Positions 44,034 through 52,595 of a stretch of 64,000 nucleotides of DNA are shown piece after piece; position 1 is the stretch's first letter; each line of letters begins with the position of its first letter. The notes beneath the pieces are model-generated. The model made no database searches. It was not told where the DNA came from and saw only the letters and a list, made by a program, of their open reading frames with translations. Location: NCBI GenBank assembly GCA_964525045.1, contig CAZGFD010000007.1:1-64000 (forward strand), written 5' to 3'. The translations under genes and the position numbers were made by a program. Source of the stretch: G020348185 sp964525045 (GTDB taxonomy: Bacteria > Nitrospirota > Nitrospiria > Nitrospirales > UBA8639).

Positions 44034-44405
44034 TTACGAGGACCTCGGGCTCTGTAAAAACTGCTGGATCTCCTCCACCCGCTCCTTATTGAGGCCGAAG
44101 ATGCTCTGCGCTGGAGTTCGTTTAGTTAGCCACCCACTCCTGACCAAAACATCAAGGGCTTCCTCAACCTCCACTGGTCGAAATTCATTTTTTCCCTTTT
44201 CAAGCCACCATTGCTGAATCCCTTCAAGGGTATCTTTCGCCTCTGGATTTTTGACAAGGTACTCCAGAATCTCACGGATCAACTTTTGAAGACTCCCTTT
44301 AGGTCCTAAATCATCCACGAAGGACCTTCTTTGGTGACAGTGCCTGTTCAAGGGATCAGCAAATTCTTTGCCGGTGTGGTGTATGCCTAACTGATTGAAT
44401 TCCAT
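44034..44405 (-). CDS. Small winged-helix-like protein upstream of the sheath gene
   Basis: A 123-residue protein. Residues about 38-105 look like a winged helix (LQKLIREILEYLVKNPEAKD, then VEEALDVLVRSGWLTKR). The first 35 residues are less protein-like, so the real start may lie inside. It precedes the sheath gene by 67 bases and may be cotranscribed. Similar small genes appear beside some eCIS sheath genes; a regulatory role is possible. Confidence 0.65.
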   Translation of the reverse strand: MEFNQLGIHHTGKEFADPLNRHCHQRRSFVDDLGPKGSLQKLIREILEYLVKNPEAKDTLEGIQQWWLEKGKNEFRPVEVEEALDVLVRSGWLTKRTPAQSIFGLNKERVEEIQQFLQSPRSS

Positions 44406-44697
44406 GAGGCTGGAGATTCAGAATTCAGAGCGGTGGGGTATTTCTACCTCAGGTGGCGGGACGAGATTTTCTCGATTTTCTCTTTTATCAGCAAACATAG
44501 CGCTGAGGCCTGGCTACCTCAGGATATGGGGCACTGCCGCCCCAGGTAAATTGCGTGTACCTTTTTCAAATCCTGGGACAGGAGTTAAAGGAGGTTAAGG
44601 CTTCTGCCAGATCCGAATTTATGGAGATCGATAAATTTGGAGGAGGAAGGTTTTGTGCAAATACGAGCGAATGGTTAATTCCAGACCAGTGCAGTTC
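44406..44697. other. Leader region between the activator gene and the eCIS operon
   Basis: It contains two TACCTCAGG units (44449 and 44515 areas) and a GC-rich CTGCCGCCCCAGGTA that is partly their complement, so folding is possible. I searched by eye for a -24/-12 (GG-N10-GC) element on the minus strand and found none convincing. Confidence 0.35.
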
Positions 44698-46095
44698 CTA
44701 ACAGGTAGATGCGAGAAAACCTTTTCGGTCAAGTCGGTGTTTGGTGAGGAGTCGTTTGAAGGCTCGTCGTTCTTTGCCCGCGGCCTTCGCAGCATGGGAA
44801 ATGTTCCCTTGGTGTGCAGTTAATAGATTGATGAGATAAGTTCGCTCGAAATTGTCGATTACTTCGCTCTTGGCTTGTCGGAAAATGAACTCGGAGTTCC
44901 CTTCTGTTTTTCCCTGCGAGGGGAGGTCAATGTCATCGGCTTTCACCGCTTGGGATTGGCTAAAGGTCATAATCCGGTGAACGACCGACTCTAGTTCCCG
45001 AACATTCCCAGGCCATGGATAGCGAAGGAGCCTGGACATAGCATCCGGTTCCAAATGTACAGGTCCGCCTCTAAATTTGTTGGCCTGTCTAAGAAAATAA
45101 GTGACCAACCTCGGGATGTCATCGAGACGTTCCCTCAGTGGGGGAATTGGGAGAGGAAGGATATTCAATCGATAATAGAGATCATCCCTGAATTTTCCTT
45201 CTTCAACAAGGCCCCTCAGATCCCTGTTGGTAGCTGCCAGGATTCGCACGTTCGCCACCATGTTTTTTGAGCCACCGAGAGGCCGATATTCCGAACCTTG
45301 CAGGAACCTTAAGAGTTTCGTTTGGCCAGCAGCACTGAGGGATTCCACCTCATCCAGAAACAGGGTGCCTCCCTCCGCTTCCTGTACGAGCCCTTTTTGG
45401 TCAGCCCACGCATCCGTAAAGGCCCCTTTCTTATGTCCGAACAGTTCGTTTTCAAAGAGATGATCCGGAAGGGCTCCACAGTTGACTGGCACAAACGGTC
45501 TCCCCTTTCGTGGGCTATTATAATGCACAGCGCGAGCAAATAGTTCCTTCCCTGTCCCTGTCTCCCCGAATATCAATGCCGGAGCATCGGAATTCGCCAT
45601 TTGTGGAATTTTCTCCATGGCCTCAAGAAAACATCTGCTCTCACCCACTAATCCTGCGACCCGGAAATTACTTGTGGCGAGTCCAATTTCCTTTGACCCA
45701 GCCTTCATTTCTATCAGACGGAGAAGCCGTTGAATTCGTATGGTCAGATCTTGGTGATCAACAGGACAGCAAGTAAAGTCATCCAGACTATTCAGCCAAA
45801 GGGAGTCTCGGTTATGTCCCGGAATTTGGTCTTCACACAGGACGCCAAGCATGGGTACGTCTAAATGCTGGCTTCTGAGCCTTTTAACTACTTCCGGCAA
45901 GTCTGGCAATAGAGCATGTCGCAGAATAAGAATTGTTGGTCGGGCTGGCTTAAGGATTGAGGAGGGAGCACTCCAACTATGAATGCGGGCAGTTGGGAAC
46001 CTATCCTTTACAAAAAGAGGGAGGTTTTCACAAGCCCCAACAGGACATGGGCCTTGAATAACATCTAAAAAAAATATCTCTGGGTGTTTCATCAT
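44698..46095 (-). CDS. Sigma-54-dependent activator (NtrC-like) of the eCIS locus
   Basis: A 465-residue enhancer-binding protein. Residues 1-130 resemble a receiver domain but no canonical acidic pocket with a phosphorylatable Asp is obvious. AAA+ domain: Walker A GETGTGKE 177-184, GAFTDA loop 224-229 (GAFTGA in most activators), Walker B GGTLFLDE 242-249, WPGNVRELE near 361. Fis-type HTH near 424-455 (NISHAAKAAGKERRAFKRLL). No sensor kinase is adjacent. It lies on the same strand 292 bases upstream of the operon, so it is the best candidate switch for eCIS production. Confidence 0.93.
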   Translation of the reverse strand: MMKHPEIFFLDVIQGPCPVGACENLPLFVKDRFPTARIHSWSAPSSILKPARPTILILRHALLPDLPEVVKRLRSQHLDVPMLGVLCEDQIPGHNRDSLWLNSLDDFTCCPVDHQDLTIRIQRLLRLIEMKAGSKEIGLATSNFRVAGLVGESRCFLEAMEKIPQMANSDAPALIFGETGTGKELFARAVHYNSPRKGRPFVPVNCGALPDHLFENELFGHKKGAFTDAWADQKGLVQEAEGGTLFLDEVESLSAAGQTKLLRFLQGSEYRPLGGSKNMVANVRILAATNRDLRGLVEEGKFRDDLYYRLNILPLPIPPLRERLDDIPRLVTYFLRQANKFRGGPVHLEPDAMSRLLRYPWPGNVRELESVVHRIMTFSQSQAVKADDIDLPSQGKTEGNSEFIFRQAKSEVIDNFERTYLINLLTAHQGNISHAAKAAGKERRAFKRLLTKHRLDRKGFLASTC

Positions 46096-46680
46096 GTCCC
46101 ACTAAAGAGACAGTACCAATTTGAAAAATCCCAAAGATGAGGGATTGGATTATTATCTCAAGCACTTGGCTTGTCTATCATCATTAAAAAAGACCAAAGT
46201 TTCATTCGCATCCTTTTCTAAGGATTGAAAAGCCCCTCAGGTGGAACTCAACCTGAGGGTTCACACAATGTTTGGAAGCTTATGTTTGTTTCATGAGGCC
46301 TTTTCCCTATATATGAAGTCCGTTTTTCTCTCCAATACTGGTCTTATTCTTTCGTAAAATCAAGAAAAAGTATAATTTGATCCGTTACGGTACAAGTTGG
46401 ACAAATAAGACGGGGTCTTCTCCCAATCTTTATCCTAATTCTGGAGGTAATTCCCCTCGTTTTTGTTTCTTTTTAACATCCATTTAACACCATAAAAACT
46501 TGTCGAATTTTCCCCTCCTCATCGTTGCCTTCGTTACTGCACGTGCATATCCACCATAACAACCAAAAGCAAATCTCATTCCAAAAAACGATCGAAATTA
46601 GGCAACAGTGTTTGGCCCCATATTTATTGACATTATTATGAGATATCGCGAATAGGAGCTCTTATTCCATAGCGAGCTCA
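46096..46680. other. Intergenic stretch upstream of the activator
   Basis: No protein-coding signal. A hairpin CCCTCAGGT / ACCTGAGGG lies at 46234-46259; read on the minus strand it is followed by GGGCTTTTC, a weak terminator-like U-tract. AT content is high. It may hold the activator's promoter. Confidence 0.4.
46234..46259 (-). terminator. Hairpin with short U-tract (minus strand)
   Basis: Perfect nine-base stem (CCCTCAGGT with ACCTGAGGG), eight-base loop, then GGGCTTTTC on the minus strand. Nothing annotated on that strand lies upstream, so it either ends a small RNA or is a regulatory structure in the activator's leader. Confidence 0.35.
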
Positions 46681-46691
46681 TAAGGTGGTTG

Positions 46692-46739
46692 TTATCCAAT
46701 TGGATACAATTCATATCCTTTTTGTATGCAATGGAATAC
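46692..46739. promoter_or_regulatory. Paired 16-bp palindromes, cluster 1
   Basis: TTATCCAATTGGATAC (46692) and GTATGCAATGGAATAC (46724) start 32 bases apart, about three helical turns. They share the consensus GTATCC-NATN-GGATAC with cluster 2. Such spaced palindromes suggest a dimeric regulator binding cooperatively. Confidence 0.5.
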
Positions 46740-47019
46740 GCAACAAATCAGAATGTGTGAGTGGGAAAGGATTGTGCTCAGTAGGATGGGTAGGAATAAA
46801 ATGAGAGAATGGGTGTATGTGCCATCAGCACAATTTGGACATCGCGCGCACAAATCTAAGTTGGTGTTGGGGCTCGGTGGGTAGTTTGACCTCCTCTGAT
46901 CGTCTCCCCCTTTTTATCTCGAAAACTATTCCAAAAACTTGCTTACGTTTTGGCCTAAAAAAGAGGGTGACGGTCATCGAAGCGGGGCTCCAAGGAATCT
47001 ATCTAATAAAGTTTGATCT

Positions 47020-47056
47020 GTAACCCATCGGGTACGACCCGTATCCCATCCGATAC
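47020..47056. promoter_or_regulatory. Paired 16-bp palindromes, cluster 2
   Basis: GTAACCCATCGGGTAC (47020) and GTATCCCATCCGATAC (47041) start 21 bases apart, two helical turns. Same half-site as cluster 1, about 330 bases away. They lie between the eCIS activator and the M64-like lipoprotein gene, so either or both could be targets. The rest of 46740-47327 shows no gene. Confidence 0.5.
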
Positions 47057-47327
47057 TCCCATCTGGTCCGACTTTCGCTGAAAAAGAGATAAATATCAAT
47101 TAAATATTTGACTTACATATATTTAGGGGGTGCTCATTTTTTGGTGTAGAGTTTGCAGACGATGTAAGTATACCGGGTCTATTTCCAGATACTCGATTTT
47201 TATGTTTCTCTTTCAGGGAGAAGGCGTTTATCTAAGTAGAGTCTGGTCTATAGGTATATGAAAAAGCGTTACACTAGGCCTGAATATTTAACAGGAAATC
47301 CCCCAACATCGAACCAAGGAGGGAAAA

Positions 47328-48392
47328 ATGAGTAACCGCTTTGTTTTATTCGCAGTGCTAACTACCATGGCATTGGGGGGGTGTATAACTACAGTTCCCT
47401 TGCATGACCCTATCTATCCAGGGGCCTCAACGGCAGTATCTTATTCTCTGGAGGCCAAATCCGGCGCAGGAGTCCATCGTATTGAATTATTCGAAACCAT
47501 TGCGACCGTTGATGCATCGGGGACTGTTACCTCAGGCACGGAGACCAAAGTTCAAGAATGGGATTTTCCCGCCGAACCGACGTCGGTCACCGTAAATTAC
47601 ACAAAGACCGGTGGTTATCAAACAAACCGTCTAATTACCTATCGTTTCTGGGTACAATCAGGACGGTGGTGGTATGGAGGCCGTAGCTCACGCTCTCATG
47701 ATGTGACTTTTGCCACTTCACCGTACCCCGTAGCCGATCAACCTATTCCCGTGTATGCCCAGGGAGATATAAATAAAGTCTTCGATGTGGTGTTTATCCC
47801 GGATACGGATATTACCAACATGAACACATTTCGAGGACATGTTCGAAGCATGATAAAGGATGCGGTTTTTGCGGAACCTTCAATTCTTCCCTGGAATACT
47901 AATTTTAATTTTTATATTAATCCGGCAACGGGGACGGCCACAGATTATGATAAAATTGCTACCGACGGCACTCACCAACTACCCTCCAATTGGGCCAACA
48001 TTTCCTTCGCAGAAGGCAAAGTTCTGATGCATCAAAATAATCTTCGAGATTATGCCAGTGGCGGGCTTTTTTCTACAGAGCAACAAAACCGAGGGACGAT
48101 GATGCATGAAGGGGGACATGGGCTTTTTGGCTTGGCCGATGAATACCCAGGTGGAGCCCATTGGGAGGCCACGGAACTTCCAAATAATTGGGATACACTA
48201 ACTGGTGCTCAAACCGATGCCCCGAATCGAGGAAAGACGAGCAGTGACGCACGGGAAATTGGAACGACCGATTGGTTTAAAATCTGCGTGAATACCTGTC
48301 AGATGAATACCTCCGGGTTGATTCGAAATGATTATGATACACCAGATGCCCAGAGAGTACAGTCAGAAATTTTCAAAAAAGCCGGCCAATAA
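47328..48392 (+). CDS. M64 (IgA peptidase)-like metalloprotease lipoprotein
   Basis: A 354-residue exported protease. Lipobox LGGC after a hydrophobic leader (MSNRFVLFAVLTTMALGGC). Catalytic HEGGH at 260-264 followed by GLADEY gives the HExGH...DEY pattern of the M64 family. AAGGAGGG lies just before the ATG. The N-terminal about 110 residues are Ig-like. A second lipoprotein follows 26 bases after its stop, probably in the same operon. It may be anchored at the outer membrane; substrate unknown. Confidence 0.87.
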   Translation: MSNRFVLFAVLTTMALGGCITTVPLHDPIYPGASTAVSYSLEAKSGAGVHRIELFETIATVDASGTVTSGTETKVQEWDFPAEPTSVTVNYTKTGGYQTNRLITYRFWVQSGRWWYGGRSSRSHDVTFATSPYPVADQPIPVYAQGDINKVFDVVFIPDTDITNMNTFRGHVRSMIKDAVFAEPSILPWNTNFNFYINPATGTATDYDKIATDGTHQLPSNWANISFAEGKVLMHQNNLRDYASGGLFSTEQQNRGTMMHEGGHGLFGLADEYPGGAHWEATELPNNWDTLTGAQTDAPNRGKTSSDAREIGTTDWFKICVNTCQMNTSGLIRNDYDTPDAQRVQSEIFKKAGQ

Positions 48393-48418
48393 TATAAATC
48401 AAAAGGAGGATAACCAAC

Positions 48419-48979
48419 ATGAGAGTTCATCAAAATTTCGCGAGGTTGTTTTTCTTTTTGGGATTGGTGGTTTTCTTCTTTACAGGGTGTACCGGCAAGA
48501 CCTGGCAGGAATTTCAGATGGCTCGAGACCGTGAGAACCTCGAAGATAATACTCCTGCTTTTAATCCAGGATATTTTAAAAATCAGACCAATCAACATCT
48601 AGCCCTATTTTTTGAAATCATTGAAGGCCAATTGACACTAAGCTCTCGCCCGGCGGAACTTCGACCAGGTTCGCTTCCTCATCAAAACAGGTCCGCCGGA
48701 AATGTGGAAATCAAATATTTTGACGGTACGGGCGAGAAACTGGGCCAATATGCGATCGAAGATCCACTTATTGCAAGAAGCTGTGACGTTGAAGCTGGCG
48801 AAATAATGGGTGAAACAAAAAACATTCCCAGCGGAACCGTCGAAATCTTACTGCCCGATAATTTGATGATCACCCAAATAGAAGTAAGTCCAATCAAGAA
48901 AAAAGGAATCCATTTCCAAGTCGGAGAGGTCATAAAAGCAAGTCGTGTCCCATCGGTTAAGTCGCAGATTCGCAAGTAA
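48419..48979 (+). CDS. Lipoprotein of unknown function, M64 operon partner
   Basis: A 186-residue protein with a lipoprotein leader (hydrophobic FFFLGLVVFFFTGC lipobox). The mature part is beta-rich (EIKYFDGTGEKLGQYAIEDP, TVEILLPDNLMITQIEV) and resembles no family I know. AAAAGGAGG precedes the ATG. Short distance from the protease gene suggests a joint function, such as an inhibitor or docking partner. Confidence 0.8.
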   Translation: MRVHQNFARLFFFLGLVVFFFTGCTGKTWQEFQMARDRENLEDNTPAFNPGYFKNQTNQHLALFFEIIEGQLTLSSRPAELRPGSLPHQNRSAGNVEIKYFDGTGEKLGQYAIEDPLIARSCDVEAGEIMGETKNIPSGTVEILLPDNLMITQIEVSPIKKKGIHFQVGEVIKASRVPSVKSQIRK

Positions 48980-48987
48980 TTTTCACG

Positions 48988-49005
48988 ACGATAAAATCGT
49001 TTTTT
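48988..49005 (+). terminator. Intrinsic terminator after the lipoprotein operon
   Basis: ACGAT-AAA-ATCGT hairpin followed by six T, 8 bases after the stop codon. The stem is short, so strength is uncertain. The remaining bases to 49294 show no gene. Confidence 0.5.
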
Positions 49006-49294
49006 GTTCTCCTTTTTAGATGTTAGAATTTCAGTGCGACCAGGCAATGCTGGTCAAAGGGGTAGGGGGCAGGCCATGCAATACAACATCTTAAGAGTAA
49101 GAAGAAAAGTTCAAGGTGTCGCGATTGCCTTTAAAAATGCAAAGAGGAATTTTTGATTTCTAAAAAGAAGGAGTCTCAATATGTTCCTTGCAGCCATTGA
49201 TTCGCCATTGTCCATTCTGCATTCTCCTGGCTACATTTTTACCAAAGATTTATTGGAGGCCCTCTCCTGGTTAGGTATTTAACTTGGAGGCTTT

Positions 49295-49633
49295 GTGGCA
49301 GTATTTAAAGTATTACATGAAGCAGAACAAAATAGGTTGCAGAGAGAAACGGAAACCTCCCAGAGAAACGGTGAATGGACTTGGAGGAAAATCAATCTAG
49401 CTCGGGAATTAGTAGAAAAAACTTTTGATTCGGGAGCCAAAGATGCTTTGGACCTTATAGATTCTGCCGAGTATGGACGAAAATTCCAACGAATACCAGG
49501 AAAGGATAAATTTGTAAATCTTGAAACCATAACCGGGGCTCTGGATTTCGACAAGCGTGAACCTTCTCCGAAGGAACAGTGGATACGTAAACGCTTCGAA
49601 GTGCTTATGTTTCATTGTGAAAGGCTGCAATAA
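49295..49633 (+). CDS. Small hypothetical protein with GTG start
   Basis: A 112-residue protein. The GTG at 49295 is set by GGAGG at 49286-49290. Mostly helical: VLHEAEQNRLQRETETSQRN, then RKINLARELVEKTFDSGAKD. No known motif. It lies in element B between the lipoproteins and the amidase; a short protein-like segment follows at 49700. Confidence 0.6.
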   Translation: MAVFKVLHEAEQNRLQRETETSQRNGEWTWRKINLARELVEKTFDSGAKDALDLIDSAEYGRKFQRIPGKDKFVNLETITGALDFDKREPSPKEQWIRKRFEVLMFHCERLQ

Positions 49634-49699
49634 TTTAGTGAGCTAAGATTAATTAAAAAGGACCATGTTAGTTTCCCCTTTGATTATTATTCGGGTGAA

Positions 49700-49825
49700 A
49701 TGACCAGACTTGACCAAGAATATGAACATGCCCCAAAACTCAAAAATCTATTTTTTGATTACGCCCGTAAATCTCATTATCTTAGAGTGAAAGCTTTTTG
49801 GACTTTTGCTAAAGAGGCACCCTAA
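49700..49825 (+). CDS. Possible 41-residue protein or C-terminal gene fragment
   Basis: Reads MTRLDQEYEHAPKLKNLFFD then YARKSHYLRVKAFWTFAKEA. Composition is protein-like, and the frame is open about 50 bases further upstream, also with plausible residues, so it could be a broken gene's tail. No ribosome site. A further fragment (CEALGQVQQMFHVSEGRAYR at about 49903-49962) could be an IS scar. Confidence 0.3.
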   Translation: MTRLDQEYEHAPKLKNLFFDYARKSHYLRVKAFWTFAKEAP

Positions 49826-50147
49826 TGGTGATTGGGAAATTCTTTTGTCTGTTATTAGCCTTCAACTAGAACCCGTTTTGCCTTTGATATTGCTCTCAAT
49901 CGGTGTGAAGCGTTGGGGCAGGTGCAGCAGATGTTTCACGTATCGGAGGGTCGGGCGTACCGCCTGCTCAAGGTAGACCTTTAATAGATAAAACAAACTG
50001 AAGAAACTGGTGGCAAGCCTGGTGCTGGGCCAAGCAATCATACAGGAAGCCACCGGGGTAACTTCTAAGCTTGGTCCGACAATGTCGAGAATTAGATTGT
50101 GTATTATTCATTTTCCTTATTGTAATTAAAGATCAAAGGCAGGAATT

Positions 50148-50786
50148 ATGAGTGCCAAAGGTGTTGTCGTCATTGATCCAGGTCACGGTGGTACTACTTC
50201 AGTTGGAGGTTCATCTTCCAACAATGCAACAAGTGCAAGTGGGGTCAAGGAAAAAAAGATGACCTTGCAAATGGCCAAACTTGTCAAAAAATACTTAAAG
50301 GAGTCAGCTCCCAAGATTAAAACAACATTATCAAGAAGTAAGGATGAAAATCTTGGGCTAAAGGCTAGGGCTAACGTGGCTAAAGAGAAAAAAGCAAATC
50401 TTTTCCTAAGTATTCATTATAATGGATTCGACGGAAAAGTTAGGGGAGTGGAAACACTCATAAGGCCTCAAGCCGATGGGAATGTCAATTATGATGAAGA
50501 TAAGGCGTTTGCAAAAAATATCCAGTCTGCCGTTTTCACGGCCATTAAAGCCGAAGATCCGAAAACTAAAAATCGTAAAGTTAAAGATCAGAAGCTTGGC
50601 GTCTTAAGAGATCCGTCGTTAGGCAACACAGCCAAAATCCATCCTTGTCGGGCATGTCTGGTGGAAATAGAATTCATTGATGTCCCCGCAGTAGACAAAC
50701 TTCTCAATACCAACGCCAATGCCGCTAAGGTTCGGGAAAAAATTGCCAAGGCTATTGGAAAAGCTATTATTAAGGAATTATCTTAA
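50148..50786 (+). CDS. N-acetylmuramoyl-L-alanine amidase (Amidase_3), leaderless
   Basis: A 212-residue zinc amidase. Motifs: VIDPGHGG with H13, E35 (GVKEKKM), LFLSIHYNG with H90, and the catalytic-type LVEIEF near 173. It hydrolyses the bond between muramic acid and the stem peptide. No signal peptide and no cell-wall-binding domain, unlike housekeeping AmiA/B/C. AGGAATT precedes the start. It is the last gene of the eCIS island and might help particle release or serve as cargo; that is inference. Confidence 0.9.
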   Translation: MSAKGVVVIDPGHGGTTSVGGSSSNNATSASGVKEKKMTLQMAKLVKKYLKESAPKIKTTLSRSKDENLGLKARANVAKEKKANLFLSIHYNGFDGKVRGVETLIRPQADGNVNYDEDKAFAKNIQSAVFTAIKAEDPKTKNRKVKDQKLGVLRDPSLGNTAKIHPCRACLVEIEFIDVPAVDKLLNTNANAAKVREKIAKAIGKAIIKELS

Positions 50787-51128
50787 ATTGTATGGGGAAG
50801 AGACGGAATTGACCTTATTGAAAAGGGCAGTCCTTTTTCCTGTCTTTTTTTTGTTTTGATCCCCTGCGATTTAACCCCTCAAACAAAAAGCATTCTCAAG
50901 ACAAAGGGGTCAGCCTGCCCACGTTTTGGTTAGTCAACTTCGCCTTCAAAACCTCTGTGTTGTTAAATATATTATAAAGGCCGCTTGGCTGCACAACCGG
51001 TTTAGGTTTTTCTAGGTGTAATGCCAGGAGAAGATGGGACCTTAATATTAAAGCTTTTTAGGCAGGCACCCACAAAGAACTTTTTACCAAAATCGTACTT
51101 AGATCACAGTTCTCTAAGGTTGTGGCAC
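50787..51128. other. Intergenic region after the amidase
   Basis: AAAAGG-GCAGT-CCTTTT followed by a T-rich run near 50819-50855 may be the amidase terminator. No gene is visible. After the att copy, 51349-51707 is likewise empty. Confidence 0.35.
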
Positions 51129-51348
51129 GTATTTACCCTGATCCCGGTTTTACTCCCGGTTCGCTCCCGATTTTACTCCCGGTTCTCAGTCTATCTCAAT
51201 CCTACTTGATCACAGGAAGAAAGTGAGAAACGACTGTTTTCATGGGCTGAATGTCCCACTCTGTCCCATTCAATCACGCTTAATCATCATCCGCTTCGGG
51301 CCTATTCTGGATCTGGCTGCCCAGGTTCGATCCCTGGTCCCCCAGCCA
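51129..51348 (+). repeat. Att-region repeat, copy 3 (arm region plus exact tRNA-Gln half)
   Basis: Unit of 220 bases homologous to 20075-20282 and 54684-54880, with an extra TTTACTCCCGGTT unit. The final 45 bases (51304-51348) are identical to tRNA-Gln 1781-1825. It lacks the tRNA 5' half. Junction of elements B and C. Confidence 0.88.
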
Positions 51349-51707
51349 AAAATTTTCCTTCCTACCTTCAAGGCCTTCAGGCTTTTGCGACTCGATTCTT
51401 TTTTTGAAGTTAGAGGGTACCCCACCCCCCGTCTATTTTCATATAACATTACCTAGTTTTGAGATTTGGTAAGCCTAGATGTGGTCTTAGGCTGGCTGGA
51501 ACTTGTGGATACAGCAGGGAACTTGATGTATATCATGTAGACACATTTCTAGTGGCTAGAATTCTCGGGTCGGTAATCCTCCTTAATTAAGTCAATCACT
51601 TAACCTCCCGCCCTTCCGCTTAATACCCATTTCGCGAATTGGCATCATGTTTGCTCTCTCATCAAATGAAGGCTTGGACAGCCTGCCAGCAAGGAAGGAG
51701 GTATCCA

Positions 51708-52595
51708 ATGACAAACCGACTATTGACCAAGCACCGACACACATATCATTTCCTGGGTCCGAGGATGTCACGGGTTTTTCCAAAAATGGTTGGGCAGTTA
51801 AGTGTTTTCCTTTTTATAACATTGTTGGCATTACCCACATTGGCCAGCTCACCACACAATGACGAAGTACCTAATCCAGCATTCACCCTTGTGCAAGAAG
51901 TGAAAGGAGCCGATGGTACACCAATGGTTCTGATACCTGCTGGAGAATTTCAAATGGGGAGCATTGAGCGTAAGAGAATGTATAAATGGGGAAAGCCATC
52001 ACCTGACGAGTTGCCGGCTCATACTGTGAACTTAGATTCGTTTTACATAGATAAGTATGAAGTGACAATTTCGCGATATGCCCAATATCTTCGTGCTACG
52101 GGGAGACAAAAGGAAACAAGAGACTGGATTCGATATAACCCTTTGCATAAGGGCAATCGACCTGCGTCGGTTGTCAGCTGGGATGATGCTCACGCCTATT
52201 GTGAGTACTATGGCAAGCGTCTTCCCACGGAAGCTCAGTGGGAAAAGGCCGCACGTGGGACGGATGGGCGGCTTTACCCATGGGGGAATGAGTCTCCAAG
52301 GCAAAATCGCCATTTGAGGACTTCGCTTCCCACCGTTGCTGTCGGAACTTATGAATTTGGAAAGAGTCCTTACGGAGTGTATGACATGGCGGGAAATGTG
52401 GGAGAGTGGGTGGCAGATTGGTATGCCGAAGACTTTTATCTTCGTAGCCCAAAGAACAATCCGCAGGGGCCTTCTGAGGGGAAGCTAAAAGTACTCCGGG
52501 GGTGGGCACGGGCCCGATCGGCTTTAAGGTCATATTGTCCTCCGACCCTTCGACAAAGCAATGTTGGGTTCCGGTGTGCTCAAGACATACGCTAG
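51708..52595 (+). CDS. Exported SUMF1/FGE-like protein
   Basis: A 295-residue protein with a late Sec-type leader (hydrophobic VFLFITLLALPTLA, about 35-48). The start at 51708 is chosen for the AAGGAGG before it. FGE-sulfatase fold motifs: PMVLIPAGEFQMGS, YIDKYEVTISRYAQY, RLPTEAQWEKAARG, YPWGNE, DMAGNVGEWV, NVGFRC. The usual RGGSW reads RGWAR, and the paired active-site cysteines of true formylglycine-generating enzymes are not evident, so it is more likely a structural or regulatory member. Confidence 0.88.
   Translation: MTNRLLTKHRHTYHFLGPRMSRVFPKMVGQLSVFLFITLLALPTLASSPHNDEVPNPAFTLVQEVKGADGTPMVLIPAGEFQMGSIERKRMYKWGKPSPDELPAHTVNLDSFYIDKYEVTISRYAQYLRATGRQKETRDWIRYNPLHKGNRPASVVSWDDAHAYCEYYGKRLPTEAQWEKAARGTDGRLYPWGNESPRQNRHLRTSLPTVAVGTYEFGKSPYGVYDMAGNVGEWVADWYAEDFYLRSPKNNPQGPSEGKLKVLRGWARARSALRSYCPPTLRQSNVGFRCAQDIR

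Larger units (their letters stand above)
20238..51348. mobile_element. Integrative element B: eCIS island between tRNA-Gln copies 2 and 3
   Basis: Thirty-one kilobases bounded by two directly repeated tRNA-Gln halves (copy 3 is identical to the tRNA). It contains the whole injection-system operon, its likely regulator, candidate cargo or helper genes and no integrase. It could have been mobilised in trans by the element A integrase or have lost its own. Mobility is inferred from repeats only. Confidence 0.55.

Noticed and set aside
44406..44697. Sigma-54 promoter for the eCIS operon
   Set aside because: No GG-N10-GC pair in suitable context was found by eye on the minus strand; an absence by eye is weak evidence.
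46817..47023. Short frame of 68 codons near the palindromes
   Set aside because: No ribosome site and unconvincing composition; the region is more plausibly regulatory.
49860..50053. Transposase-like fragment on either strand
   Set aside because: One strand reads like an HTH (CEALGQVQQMFHVSEGRAYR), but no transposase family could be recognised, so it is mentioned only as a possible scar.
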